25,933 bases of DNA from Chromera velia. Lineage: Eukaryota > Sar > Chromeraceae. The notes beneath the pieces were generated by a model. That model did no database searches. It saw only the letters and a program-made list of their open reading frames with translations, and was not told where the DNA came from. The stretch is taken from assembly GCA_018398765.1 (NCBI GenBank), contig JAHBMJ010001860.1, positions 1-25,933 of the forward strand, written 5' to 3'. The position numbers were made by a program, and so were the translations under genes. Shown here piece after piece: positions 1 through 9,527 of the stretch (positions within the stretch are counted from its first letter, which is position 1; each line of letters starts with the position of its first letter).

Positions 1-299
1 AGGGAACAGAATCTCCAACGTCTTTGACCTTCAGAAGGTGGGGAGGGAGGAAAGGGTTCCACAAAACATTCTGAATGTTTTGAATGGAGCTCAGCCAGGC
101 GGAGAGGGAGGGCAGGGAGACGACGGGGGGGCAGCTCAGGGGGAGGGAGTCAATTTTCTTTCTATTTCTTCTTTCTCTCCCTCATATGATTTTTCTTCTG
201 TTTCTTCTGCTCGTTTGTTTTCTTTTGAATGTAGAGGACACGGCACGGAGGTGGCAGAGAAATGTCAGAAGGCAGGTAGCAAGCCAGACTGTCTCACAG

Positions 300-1110
300 T
301 AGAGAGTGAGGTGGGAAAGACCCACAAGAAAGCCGAATGGAAAGAAGTGAAAGACGGAAAGTTCAATGATGCGGGAGACAGAGAGATTGGGAAGTGGGTT
401 TATTATCAGTCATTAGGGGAGGAGCTTCCTGCAACTGGACAGTCTTCTTCCTCTTCGGCCGCTTCTTCTATTTCTTCCCTTCTGACAATCATCCCTTTGA
501 TGTAGGTGATGACATGGAAATTAGTCAGTGCGGGGGGGTCCATGATCAGAAAGGTAAAAGCAAGGCTTGTTCTCGCTGGCAACTCCTTTTTCGACAGAAG
601 GAACGTAGAGACATATTTTGGCACTCCAGACGTCCGTAGACGTCACTTTTCTTCGCATTCTTTTTATCTTTGCTTTGGTGAAGTCATGAGGAGTTGCGTT
701 TGCAGATGTGATATGTGCCTTTCTGCAGCCGCGCCTTCCTGAGTCAGTAGGGAGGATTGGAGTCAGAATGCCAAAGTGGTTACCTCCAGCAGCCATTGCG
801 AGGGGGTTCAAATCAGGAGTCGTGTATCTTTTGCGTTCGGCAGCATATGGCTTGAAAGATGCACCTTGAATCTTTGGTCTCTTTTTGCGTCAAGTTCTTT
901 TCAGGATTGGATGGAGAGAGATCATGGAAAGTACCCACGTAAAGATAGACAAGGGGGTGACTGTTCCTCAGTTAGCCAGAGCAGATGATTCATCCATCAC
1001 TGAGGTGCAGACTCTTGACATGAAGGCAATGCTGTCTCATCACGTCGACGATTTGACTTGTGCGTCCCCTTGTCCTCTTTCAACCTTGAAACAGATTGTA
1101 CAGACAGGAC
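300..1110 (+). pseudogene. Copia reverse transcriptase domain (RVT_2), broken
   Basis: This domain would copy element RNA into DNA. Motifs in order are: a W-x-V...EI-x-K-W-V-Y lead-in (about 335-405), KARLV at 557-571, ETY-x-G-TPDV just after it, ADVICAFLQ at 702-728 (the first catalytic-aspartate motif, A-D-V-x-x-A-F-L), YGLKDAP at 846-866, and HVDD at 1041-1052, which replaces the usual YVDD active-site box. The first part reads in frame 2 and the rest in frame 3, so a one-base shift lies near 640-650. TGA stops interrupt at 687-689 and 867-869. The second follows YGLKDAP, where copia proteins usually carry Arg, which fits CGA to TGA decay. It cannot be functional as it stands. Confidence 0.82.
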
Positions 1111-2096
1111 CCGTATCAATGGATGACGCGACTTTGCTTTCATCCGAAAGTGTCAAGCTGGTTGGTTTTGATGTGTTCAGAATAGATAAAGCAATCTGCC
1201 AATCGATGGAGGGGTACTTGACTCTAGAGGCTTTGCTTCTCGGGAAAAGAAGTGGGGTGTTGGTGGAATCAAACTTTTTGCCTCCTTCTCCAGGCGAAAT
1301 CGACATATCCCTTGAGGATGAGATGAGAAAGTGGGTAGGGAGAGCCATGTGGGTCTCTCGTTCACGATTCGACATTGCTTTTGCTGTCTCCACACTTGCA
1401 CAGTTCTCCAACACACCCACAGTCAGGCATCTTGCTGCAGTAATCACTGTCTTACATTTAGTTGCAGCAAAGAGAAAGAGGCTCAGGTTTGTGCGCATTC
1501 GTTTTCGCTTTGCACAACTGCGTTTGTTTGTAGATGCAGCATTTGATGCATCCACCTGTTCCTCTCGGTCTGCTTTTCTTTTTCAGCTTGCTGATGCCTC
1601 ATGGTCTTTGATTTGTTGGTTGAATATCCTTGACTGGGCGACTCATAAGGAGAAAAGAAAGGTATTGTCTACACCTGGAGCTGAGCTCCTTGCAATCCGA
1701 ATGGGATTGAAACGTCTTCCCTTGATGCTTCGCACTCTTCATTTCCTTTTTCCCTCACTTAAGGTTGTTTTGTTTTCAGATAGCGCAACAAGCCTCAGTC
1801 AAATGGAAACGGGGGTAGCAAAGAAGGAAGAGAGACTGTTCGGGATTTTGGCCTGGTGTGTTCAGGAAGTGAAAAGAATGGACATAAAGCTTCGTCACTG
1901 CGATGGAAAGACTCAACAGTTGGCAGATGGACTGACAAAGTTCAGTAGAGCCATGTGGGTCTGTCGCCGTCACCGCAGGCGACGCCGCCATCGGCCCGCA
2001 CCGCCGCGCCGCCGTGCATGCGTTTCCATGCATTGTATTTCTGCATGCGCATTATATTTCTGCATGCATTTTATTTCAGTTTCATCTTGGCGGTGA
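885..2096 (+). pseudogene. Copia RT C-terminus plus RNase H open stretch
   Basis: This is the longest uninterrupted part of the copia remnant, about 403 codons and open from just after the TGA at 867-869. It carries HVDD (residues 53-56 of the stretch), then a connection segment with the copia pattern of a Gly-Arg-Ala-Met-Trp run, SRFDIAFAVSTLAQF and P-x-x-R-H-L. RNase H follows at about 1515-1940. All four acidic RNase H residues are visible: D in FVDAAF, E in STPGAELLA, D in LFSDSAT, and D in QLADGLTK. The domain therefore looks chemically intact although the upstream RT is broken. After GLTK the frame runs into GC-rich arginine codons that do not look like element protein. The methionine at 885 is not the original start. 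Confidence 0.8.
1960..2080. other. GC-rich block with TGCATGC motifs
   Basis: A GC-rich run (1963-2013) contains a 6-bp stem hairpin (GTCGCC...GGCGAC). It is followed by several TGCATGC and CATGCAT motifs up to about 2072. The 21 bp at about 2001-2021 match 15528-15548 in inverted orientation with one internal mismatch, so this is part of a dispersed repeat or shared regulatory block. Confidence 0.5.
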
Positions 2097-2481
2097 TTGA
2101 GATCGATAAATTGATATCAGGAGGTTTCAGTTCAGACCTTTAGACTGACAAACTTTCTATACACGAGTATGTTGTCCAAGCTAAGGGGCTCTGTGATCCT
2201 GAGCTTGATGATGGCATAGCTAGTATACGTCCGTATGACCTATACTTTGCTTGTCTCGGAGAGAGAAACGAAAGGAGGGAAGAGAATGAAAAAAGTAGTG
2301 ACAGAAAGAAGGAAGAAACACAGAACAGATAAAGAGGATAGAAAGGGTGACGGAAGAAAAAATAGAAGAGCGAAAAAGCAAAAGTTGTTAAAGGCAGTCC
2401 TTGGATAGTACAGCCCAGTCAGAACTTTTCAGTGAACATGGGTAATTTATTTAAAACAGAAAGATCAAAATTTGGGAGGTA
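2097..2481. other. Unassigned spacer, purine-rich in the middle
   Basis: No coding sequence is recognised. About 2255-2390 is strongly purine-rich (GAAAGGAGGGAAGAG type), which could be a relic polypurine tract of the preceding retroelement. No LTR start follows it, so I do not claim that. Confidence 0.4.
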
Positions 2482-3253
2482 GTCAGGCACAGTGCATTGA
2501 ACAAATAAATTGCAAATAAATTGCTTTGACCAGTTTGATGCAAACAATTATTGCAATAGTTGTAATTAATTGCCAATAATTGCTTATAAAACAAAAATTT
2601 AATTTTTTTAGGTGCTCTAGGGAGTTATACTAAGTCATACAACTCATTTAAATAAATTTACTAAGCTATTACTTGGTATTAATACCTGTAATATATTCAA
2701 CAATAACTATTTTTATTTTTTAATATAGAAAATATAAACTTAGAATTCAATATGAATGATAAAGAATATGAACACACTTTTATGTACGGTTCATAACATG
2801 AAAATTCCGCAACTGTACGTACAAGCAGTAAAAACTTACTTAGTCGGCTACTCCTTTGCTTTACTTAGTTGGCTGAAGCTGCCAAACAACAGACAACAAC
2901 AGAACACTGAGCCGTTTCCATAAATACATACATATAACAGTATTGTACATACACATACGCGTATTTCGTCGGTCTACGCGGCTTAATTACGTGCAAAGCA
3001 GTCGCACTGCGCGTATACCGCGTCTACTTTGCACTGCGTATATGCTTGATCGCTCTGGCGCCCTATAACGCGCGTTTAGCCTTGTTTTTTACTAGTTTTA
3101 AGCCCAATAAAACACCCCAGACTCTCAATTTTGAAATTGTATACAATTATTGTAATAAATTACAATGAGCTAAGAGCTTGCAATGAATTATTGCTCCCAA
3201 TTATTTGCAATTATTGCAATTACAATTATTGCTTTCAATGTATTGGTCAGGCA
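2482..3253. mobile_element. hAT-like non-autonomous DNA transposon with 8-bp TSD
   Basis: The 8-bp direct repeat GTCAGGCA occurs at 2482-2489 and 3246-3253. The intervening 756 bp begin CAGTGCATTGAA and end with the inverted complement of CAATACATTGAA (10 of 12 matching). Inside the ends lie further inverted AT-rich subterminal repeats of AATTATTGCAAT type, at about 2505-2595 and 3130-3240. An 8-bp target duplication and CA-x-x-G type termini are hallmarks of the hAT superfamily. The interior is AT-rich with a GC island of short inverted repeats (GTGCAAAG...CTTTGCAC, 2991-3035) and has no transposase reading frame. It is therefore a MITE-like passenger mobilised in trans. Superfamily assignment is inference from ends and TSD only. 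Confidence 0.7.
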
Positions 3254-3640
3254 GACAGAATGGGCACCTAGCTGGGATGATGAGAAAGCAGTCAAACAGA
3301 CAGGGAGGCAGAACTTTGAGCACACTCAGAAAAGAAGATAAAATTAAGAATGCGGTCAGGCACACAGGAAGGCATACCTATACGACAGCCAACAGGCAGG
3401 TAGGCAGGAATACGCTTAGTCGTGCCGGAAAGAAATGTCAAGACGGAAGCAGAGTGGGATTGCGACTTCTAAATCTCATAGTTTATTTGTGAGGTGGCAT
3501 GTAGAGATATATATAGCTAAAAAGTCAGATAAGAGGTCGGAATTGAGAGAAATGACATGAGAGAGGCAAGATAAGAAAAGTGAAATGCAAGTGAAGAGAT
3601 CAGATATGAGCAAACAGGGTCACCAAGAGAGTAGCCTGTA
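3254..3640. repeat. Degenerate CAGG/CAGA low-complexity tract
   Basis: The strand is enriched in GGCAGG, CAGACAG and CAGGAAGG words up to about 3412, and then becomes ordinary A-rich sequence. It looks like a decayed tetranucleotide array, roughly the reverse complement of the purer array that follows at 3641-3700. The short open frames across it follow from the repeat and are not supported as genes. Confidence 0.45.
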
Positions 3641-3700
3641 TGTCTGTCTATCTGTCTGTCTGTCTGTCTGCCTGCCTGCCTGCCTGCCTGCTTGCCTGTC
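3641..3700. repeat. (TCTG)n / (CCTG)n microsatellite
   Basis: A pure TCTG array passes into a CCTG array over about 60 bp. Related degenerate CCTG/TCTG words recur at 3811-3866. Frames reading C-L-S-V or C-L-P-A repeats are by-products. Confidence 0.9.
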
Positions 3701-3866
3701 TAGCAGTGCCTATGTCTGCGTGTTTGCATATCTCTCTGCCTTTCTACTATTCTGTCAGTACCATTCTCTTATTTTATGGGTCTACCTATTTTGCCGTTTC
3801 AAGTTGGTATATCTGCTTGCCTGCCTGCCTATCTGCCTGCCTGCATGCCCACCTGTCTGCGCTGGG

Positions 3867-4342
3867 TGATAACTGGGGTATAAGAGCAATGAATTGATGG
3901 CTGCGGGCAGAAAAAAGCAAGAACCAAACATGAGAGAGAATACAGCAAGAAGAGGCCATGCATTGAAATCAGAGCACTGAACTGAAAAGATAGAGATTTA
4001 ATGAGACTTGATATGAGAGCTGACATGAGCGTGAAAAGCTCGGCGAAGAGGCAACTTAGATGACAGTGGGAGAGATGTGGCGTACAAAAGTACAATAAAA
4101 AAAATGAAACAAAATAGATAGGGCAGTGGATAATCATTGTCATACAAAAGTATGCAGTGAAACCGATTATTGTGAGATCGAGTAGTGATAAGATGAATAG
4201 AGATTGATATATATATGTTGAGTGAATGTATAATCGAATGTGAGCAACAGACCTGCATAAGTAAACATATCAGCGTAGTAAGCTAACATGACCACATCAT
4301 TTTGGGCAGTTGGAGAGCTGCAGGATGCATGCCTAGATGCAT
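3867..4342. other. No gene seen
   Basis: This is A-rich spacer without recognisable coding sequence, RNA or repeat. It ends in GATGCATGCCTAGATGCAT, which includes the GCAT that flanks the LTR-like repeat starting at 4343. Confidence 0.5.
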
Positions 4343-4796
4343 TGTAGCAACTTTTTGCTGCCTTGGAGGTAGCGGCAGGACAGACGGAGAGCTAGACCAG
4401 AGATGAGGCCCAGACAGAGAAATGGATCTACAAACTCTACCGACTCTAGCTCAGTCTAAAGGTCTCAGTTAGCTAAAGAATAGGATATAGGTAGATTCTT
4501 AACCATTCGTAGAGTCCAACGGATTCATAGTTCGAAGTTGAACTTGAACTTCTGCTAGCGCTGCTGAGAGAAGACAGACTCACGACCGTACAAACAGAAT
4601 GTCATTGAATGATCTCAGCGAGATGGCTGAGGGCGGATTAAATCTGACCGGTCCCCACATGAACGCAAAGACATTGTCATGCTTTCCGGGGCCAGACAGA
4701 CAGAACGCGGCGGCGGGCGATGGAAGCAAAGGCGGCGTGCATACGAAAAGGACCGAGAGGCGGCAGCGGGGCGGCGCCGGGAGGTAGGACACTACA
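4343..4796 (+). repeat. LTR-like direct repeat, copy 1 (454 bp)
   Basis: The repeat begins TGTAGCAAC and ends GACACTACA, so it has TG...CA termini with a short TGTAG/CTACA inverted repeat, as LTRs do. The second copy at 8782-9239 is in the same orientation. By eye there are about 37 substitutions, of which about 35 are transitions, and two short indels (roughly 92 percent identity). The bases just outside the outer ends of the pair are GCAT on both sides (4339-4342 and 9240-9243). The inner flanks do not match. The reverse-strand open frame inside it is not believed to be a gene. Confidence 0.75.
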
Positions 4797-5215
4797 GATC
4801 CATCCCTTTCACCGGCAAGGAAATCGTGCCCTCACGATAACTCACACACAATCGAGCATGTGCACAAACAGAGTGAAGACACGACCAAGCAAACATCATC
4901 CTGAAAACCGGCTCAATGAAGGGCATGTATTCATGCACTCAAGTCCATTGAAGCTGATGGACGGAGACACTGATCGTATGCAATGAAGCAAAAATGCTGA
5001 ACAGACACACTTCTCTGCCAAAAACAGCTGAACACTGAAGGACATAGCTGGGTAAAGCAAATAAGTCATGCACAACAATAAGACTGATTGACACAGCAGT
5101 GTAAAAGCAGATAGCGGATTGAGTCACGGTTGGTCAAACAAACACAGTGAGCCTGTCGCTTTCTTTTCTCCACAACTTTTTTTTTTTTTCTTTCTTTCAT
5201 TCATTCTCTTTCTGA

Positions 5216-5407
5216 GAGTGCCAGATCATGAGATTAGCTGTCAACAGAGATCCGATGCAACCTTCTACCTTCTAAGACCGGGCCAGGTACTTTACCGTAA
5301 AACCCTTGGCTCCAGGTTTTTCCCATCGGATATGCCACTACTGAAGCACCAGGCTTCGTTCGCTTTGTATCACCAGTCAAGGTTGGACAGGCGGCAGCTA
5401 TGGTCCC
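5216..5407 (+). other. Candidate decayed exon between pyrimidine tracts
   Basis: A pyrimidine run (about 5172-5210) ends at GAGAG before this stretch, and a second (about 5411-5465) ends TTTGCTTTAG after it. One plus frame reads a plausible peptide containing VFPIGYATTEAPGFVRFVSP and then VKVGQAAAMVPVNPSF, but a TAA interrupts it upstream. The opposite strand also has an open frame of about 63 codons here, so the strand is not certain. No family is recognised. It would be an internal exon of the LTR-flanked element or a captured fragment. Confidence 0.3.
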
Positions 5408-5462
5408 TGTCAACCCCTCATTCATTTCTCCTTCTCTTTTTCTTCCACTCTCTTTGCTTTAG

Positions 5463-6355
5463 AGCTCCAAATACAGAAGCAGCAGTGGACAGAAACAAAG
5501 ACAGTGGGTGTACTTAGTCTGCTCTCTTTCTTCTTCCATATCTTCAAAGAAGCTGCTTTCTTCTGTTAACTACTTCTGTTGACAGGAGGCACACGGCGGG
5601 CAGCTCAACAGATTAACAGACGGACACACAGATGATGCCAGACAATCCTGAACTCTCACGTAAAGCAAGGAAAGACGGTGACGATATAGAGTTCTTTCTT
5701 CTCTTTTCTTTTTTCTTTAATTCTTCCCACCTCTACTCTCTTTTACAGCTACCATGCGCCCTCATTCTTAAAGAGGAGTACTATGGATTTCCAGCGCAAA
5801 CCGTTACGGTGGCAGCAAGTCAGGGAAAGACAGATGGGAAGATGCCAACAGAAAAGGAGAAGAGAGAACAGATTCATTTTCTTCTTGTACCTTCTCCCTC
5901 TCTTAGACCCACTTAATCCCATATCTCCCTACATTCACATATATGCCACAAGGGGAAGAAAAAGGCACCAGACACGCCAGCGCTGAAGAGAGACGCACAC
6001 ACATGAGCATAGGGAAGCAGATATAGAAGACAGCAACATAATCATGCCACCGTCTCTACAAGTCGCCTCCAGATGAACAGCGTGCTGTGCCCACTACCAA
6101 GGGGAGAGAGGCGATACCACCAGACCCAGAAGGATCTGGAGCATCGCAATTCCCCCTACAGTGGCAGACATAAAAGGAGAAAAGACACAAGAGATGCACA
6201 GGCTGTTCCTTCAGGCTGACTTCCTCTCTTCTATTTTGCTTTACAAATGTCTGTCTCGACAGGCGTCTCCTTTTCTCACTCACACCTCCTCATTTTCTTT
6301 CTCTTCCTCTCTTCTTCACTTGGTCTCTCTTTCTTTCTTCTTCTCACACTGTTAG
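5463..6355 (+). other. Region of intron-like pyrimidine tracts and short open stretches
   Basis: Pyrimidine-rich runs ending in AG recur at about 5520-5561, 5690-5750, 5875-5952 and 6225-6355, with short non-repetitive stretches between them that could be exons (for example about 5751-5870, which reads ALILKEEYYGFPAQTVTVAA). The regular spacing resembles the spliced genes elsewhere in the window. I cannot assemble a continuous protein from it. Confidence 0.3.
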
Positions 6356-6628
6356 AGAAATGAAACATCTGACTCAGAAGGATTCACTCATGCGTCGACT
6401 GAATACTCTTTCATCAAAGAGATCAAAGAGAGAAGGCAAGCCTTAGGGCGCAAACGTAAGGGACGAAACGAGAAGAGAGATCAGTCCTCAGAGGGAACCT
6501 CCAGCAACTCTAAGCACACTCAGGCGGTGCCCAACTTGTTCTTCTTGCAGTTTTCCTCGTTGCCGTTCTGCTTCATAAGGAGGTCAATTGGTTGCTCTCC
6601 CCCCCCTAAGTCCAGGGCGGGAGCGTAA
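6356..6628 (+). other. Candidate terminal exon, lysine/arginine-rich
   Basis: A long pyrimidine tract ends CACTGTTAG at 6355, a good 3' splice site. From 6356 a frame of 90 codons runs open to TAA at 6626-6628. It has no in-frame ATG, so it would have to be an internal or final exon. The peptide is charged (KEIKERRQ, RKRKGRNEKR), then Ser/Thr-rich, then hydrophobic. No family is recognised. Confidence 0.3.
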
Positions 6629-6913
6629 GAGCAGTCGCGGGCATGTGCAGACGTAAACGCATGGCGGCAGCATTAGGCAGTCCTCTGCCCGTCTCGCATG
6701 TAGATTACGTTGGGGTAGGCGATTGACTTCGGGTTCTTATCTTGACAAAGGGACTCGGTGGTCTCGGCAGGCACAAGCACACCTCGCACGTGTCAGCGGC
6801 TGCATGAAGGGAGGAAGAAAGGGAACACCAGGCGCTGCACACTGCCCTACTAACTGATGCCTTTGTATCTTCTTCTGCCTTCCTTTTCTTCATACTCACA
6901 CGGCTTTTTCATC
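6629..6913. other. No gene seen
   Basis: This is mixed sequence with a C7 run near 6600 and no recognised feature. It lies just before the duplicated block. Confidence 0.4.
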
Positions 6914-7455
6914 ACTCATGCTTCAATTTATGCATTACAATGCATCTATATACACACTCTCTTATACTCTTCATTCTGCATTCTCTTCCATTCTCATCTT
7001 CCATTGTAATCTTTCGTTGCCGGGTAGTAGGGCGACTTTACCCTACACGATGATCCTGGCTAATCATCGGTCCTTCCTCCCAAGTGGCTGGGCATTTACG
7101 GAGCCCTAGCCTCTTATAACTATTAATGAAGGCTCGAGTCGCTCGTAGCTGCTGCCATTTATGGAGGCTCCAAGTCGTTTTTACCTTCTTGTATGGCCAT
7201 TAACATTCCGCGTTTCACTCTCCCTTCTTGCGGTCATTGACGTCTGCGTTCCCTTCTCCCTTCTCCCCCCTCCCTTTTTCCGCCCTCCTGGCATACCGGC
7301 TCTCCCCCCCCCTTGTCCCCACCCTGGTACACCAGTTTTCATCGGCTCTCCCCCCCTTATTTCCTTCCGCCCCCCTCCTATTCTTCTTCATGCTCGGGAC
7401 ACCTGGCTTCTCTTTTATGTAACTCTTTTCCACTCTTTCCCTCCGTTTCCTCTGT
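6914..7455 (+). repeat. 542-bp block, first copy (assembly duplicate)
   Basis: As far as I can compare, this block is base-for-base identical to 7457-7998 with a constant offset of 543. It contains runs of C and pyrimidine and a retroelement-like non-coding stretch near 7018-7190. The frames across it are pyrimidine by-products. Confidence 0.9.
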
Positions 7456-7456
7456 N
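7456..7456. other. Single-N assembly gap
   Basis: One ambiguous base sits exactly at the junction of two identical 542-bp blocks. This is the pattern left when two overlapping contig ends are joined by a nominal gap instead of merged. Confidence 0.9.
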
Positions 7457-7998
7457 ACTCATGCTTCAATTTATGCATTACAATGCATCTATATACACAC
7501 TCTCTTATACTCTTCATTCTGCATTCTCTTCCATTCTCATCTTCCATTGTAATCTTTCGTTGCCGGGTAGTAGGGCGACTTTACCCTACACGATGATCCT
7601 GGCTAATCATCGGTCCTTCCTCCCAAGTGGCTGGGCATTTACGGAGCCCTAGCCTCTTATAACTATTAATGAAGGCTCGAGTCGCTCGTAGCTGCTGCCA
7701 TTTATGGAGGCTCCAAGTCGTTTTTACCTTCTTGTATGGCCATTAACATTCCGCGTTTCACTCTCCCTTCTTGCGGTCATTGACGTCTGCGTTCCCTTCT
7801 CCCTTCTCCCCCCTCCCTTTTTCCGCCCTCCTGGCATACCGGCTCTCCCCCCCCCTTGTCCCCACCCTGGTACACCAGTTTTCATCGGCTCTCCCCCCCT
7901 TATTTCCTTCCGCCCCCCTCCTATTCTTCTTCATGCTCGGGACACCTGGCTTCTCTTTTATGTAACTCTTTTCCACTCTTTCCCTCCGTTTCCTCTGT
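7457..7998 (+). repeat. 542-bp block, second copy
   Basis: Identical to 6914-7455. Sequence continuing past 7998 (CCGTCTCCCTGACATGC) is unique, so this copy probably represents the true genomic continuation. Confidence 0.9.
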
Positions 7999-8117
7999 CC
8001 GTCTCCCTGACATGCATTGGGCACATAGACGTTGCTATAATCTCATCTCTCAACAAACGCTTTTACGCTATCTCACCTTCATCCATAGACAGCAGTCACT
8101 CTCAGTCACACCACGAA

Positions 8118-8216
8118 GGCACATGCTTGCACAAACTGTCTTACTCAAAGCAAAAGAGGTGTCTTCGTGCTGCCCGATCTACCAGAGTTGCTGGATGTCA
8201 TTGACCAGTCCAACAA
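8118..8216 (+). other. Possible exon of unknown protein
   Basis: One frame reads HACTNCLTQSKRGVF and then VLPDLPELLDVIDQSN, ending at a GTAAAG splice-donor-like site that overlaps a TAA. It is preceded by AG dinucleotides after pyrimidine-rich sequence. The composition is protein-like but the piece is short and belongs to no recognised family. Confidence 0.22.
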
Positions 8217-8781
8217 GTAAAGGCAGACGGTTGGCGTTTGTAAGCTACACAGGCTAGTCAGACCTGAGCAGACAAGCAAGCGACCACAGCAAGGTAAGCG
8301 AAGGGGATGAGTCTCCTCTTGCACTGAAGATGAAAGACAAAACAGCCAGTCGACACAGTCTCACATAGAAACAAGGAAACTAAGTTAAACTGCCAATTTC
8401 TCTCCAGTCTGCTTATTGTCGGCAAGCCTGATCGTCTCCAAGTTTTTCTTCAGTCTTCATAGGAAAGGGTTCTCTTCCCATCTCCAGTTTCTCCCGACTC
8501 CACAACAAATTCTGTCTCCCGTCTCCAGGTTCTTCCTCAGGAACCGAGAAAGAAAAGTTCCCACCAGACTAAAAGAGCAAGAAAAGAGAGCTCCGGCCAG
8601 CTGACACGGAATACAAGGGGTCTTTGACACCCTTTTTCACAGTGACTGTCTCCTGACTGTGCTAAGAAAGAGAGATAGATCAACGCAGACTCTCTTCCCG
8701 AACGAAGACAAAAGAAAACGAGGTGACAACTAAATCTATAACAGAAGGAAGTAGTCGCTTCTCACTGAAGCCGTCACCATA
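8217..8781. other. No gene seen (inner 3' part of LTR-like element)
   Basis: There are GTAAGC donor-like sites near 8295 and mixed purine/pyrimidine sequence. No coding sequence can be supported. The end before the second LTR-like repeat is not a clear polypurine tract. Confidence 0.35.
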
Positions 8782-9239
8782 TGTAGCAACTTCCTACTGC
8801 CTTGGAGGTAGCGGCAGGACAGACGGAGAGCTAGACCAGAGACGAAGCCCAGACAGAGAGATGGATCTACAAACTCTACCGACTCTAGCGCAGTTTGAAG
8901 GTCTCAGTCAGCTAAGGAATAAAATATGGATAGATCCTTAGCCATTCGTAGAGTCCAGAGGATTCATAGTTCGAAGTTGAACTTGAACTTCTGCTAGCGC
9001 TGCTGAGAGAAGACAGACTCATGACTATATAAACGGAATGAACGATCTCAGCGAGACGGCTGAGGGCAGATTAAATCTGACCGGTCCCCACGCGAATGCA
9101 AAGACATTCAAATAATTTGTTATGCTTTTCGGGGCCAGACAGACAGAACGCGGCGGCAGGCGATGGAAGCAAAGGCGGTGTACATACGAGAAGGACCGAG
9201 AGGCGGCAGTGGGGCGGCGCCGGGAGGTAGGACACTACA
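8782..9239 (+). repeat. LTR-like direct repeat, copy 2 (458 bp)
   Basis: Same orientation and ends (TGTAGCAAC...GACACTACA) as 4343-4796. It is followed directly by GCAT, matching the bases before copy 1. Confidence 0.75.
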
Positions 9240-9438
9240 GCATGTAGACAACGAGGATTGTGCAATGACACAGGCAAGCGGGAAGGAGAGAATGGAGTGC
9301 AGTGGGATAAAGCAAACGAATGAGAGGCATTGAGCGTACGCAGTGAGATGAAAGTAATATAAGTCTTAGAATGAGGCTAGTGTGAACAGTAAGTCGCAAA
9401 CATGGTGCTGGTGATCGTGGATTATATACATGCATGAT

Positions 9439-9527
9439 TGATAATGATGATAATGATGATTGAGGGTTAAATCCTAGATTTAGCAACGCCAAATCCCAAG
9501 CCACTAGCAAGGCTTTAAGGACAACCC
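9439..9527 (-). repeat. Dispersed repeat with (ATC)n tail, copy A
   Basis: Read on the minus strand, this gives GGGTTGTCC...AAAGCCTTG...TAGTGGCTT...ATCTAGGATTTAACCCTC followed by an imperfect ATC/ATT tail. The same unit lies on the plus strand at 13649-13735. A conserved end followed by a short-repeat tail is typical of the 3' end of a non-LTR retrotransposon or SINE. No LINE coding sequence is attached. Confidence 0.6.

Larger units (their letters stand above)
1..2096 (+). mobile_element. Ty1/copia LTR retrotransposon remnant (pol 3' half)
   Basis: The stretch holds the reverse transcriptase and RNase H portions of a copia-type polyprotein, in the copia order RT then RNase H, on the plus strand. 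The 5' part (gag, protease, integrase) would lie before the window. No LTR is recognisable after the RNase H end. The coding sequence is broken by a frame change near 640-650 and by in-frame stops at 503-505, 687-689 and 867-869, so this is a decayed copy. A pyrimidine-rich tract at about 148-236 ending in TAG looks like an intron or an insertion. The family assignment rests on several ordered motifs and is firm. The element boundaries are unknown. Confidence 0.85.
4343..9239 (+). mobile_element. Candidate non-autonomous LTR retroelement with GCAT TSD
   Basis: Two direct TG...CA repeats enclose about 4.0 kb, or about 3.4 kb once the suspected 542-bp assembly duplication is removed. Their outer flanks share the 4-bp sequence GCAT, within the 4-6 bp typical of LTR-element integration. 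The interior shows no reverse transcriptase, integrase or protease motif. It has pyrimidine tracts ending in AG and short open stretches, so it would be a LARD-like derivative or a heavily decayed element. No convincing primer-binding site follows the first repeat and no clear polypurine tract precedes the second, which are real weaknesses. The alternative is two independent insertions of one repeat. Confidence 0.5.

Noticed and set aside
3585-3897. Cys/Leu/Pro-repeat peptides
   Set aside because: They are translation of the TCTG/CCTG microsatellite.
4580-4792. Minus-strand frame conserved in both LTR-like repeats (also 9071-9277)
   Set aside because: The copies diverge with no codon-position preference, indels are not in threes throughout, and it lies wholly inside the terminal repeat.
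7161-8204. Two near-identical 160-residue frames suggesting a duplicated gene
   Set aside because: They come from the assembly duplication and a pyrimidine-rich non-coding block; the minus strand is open too.
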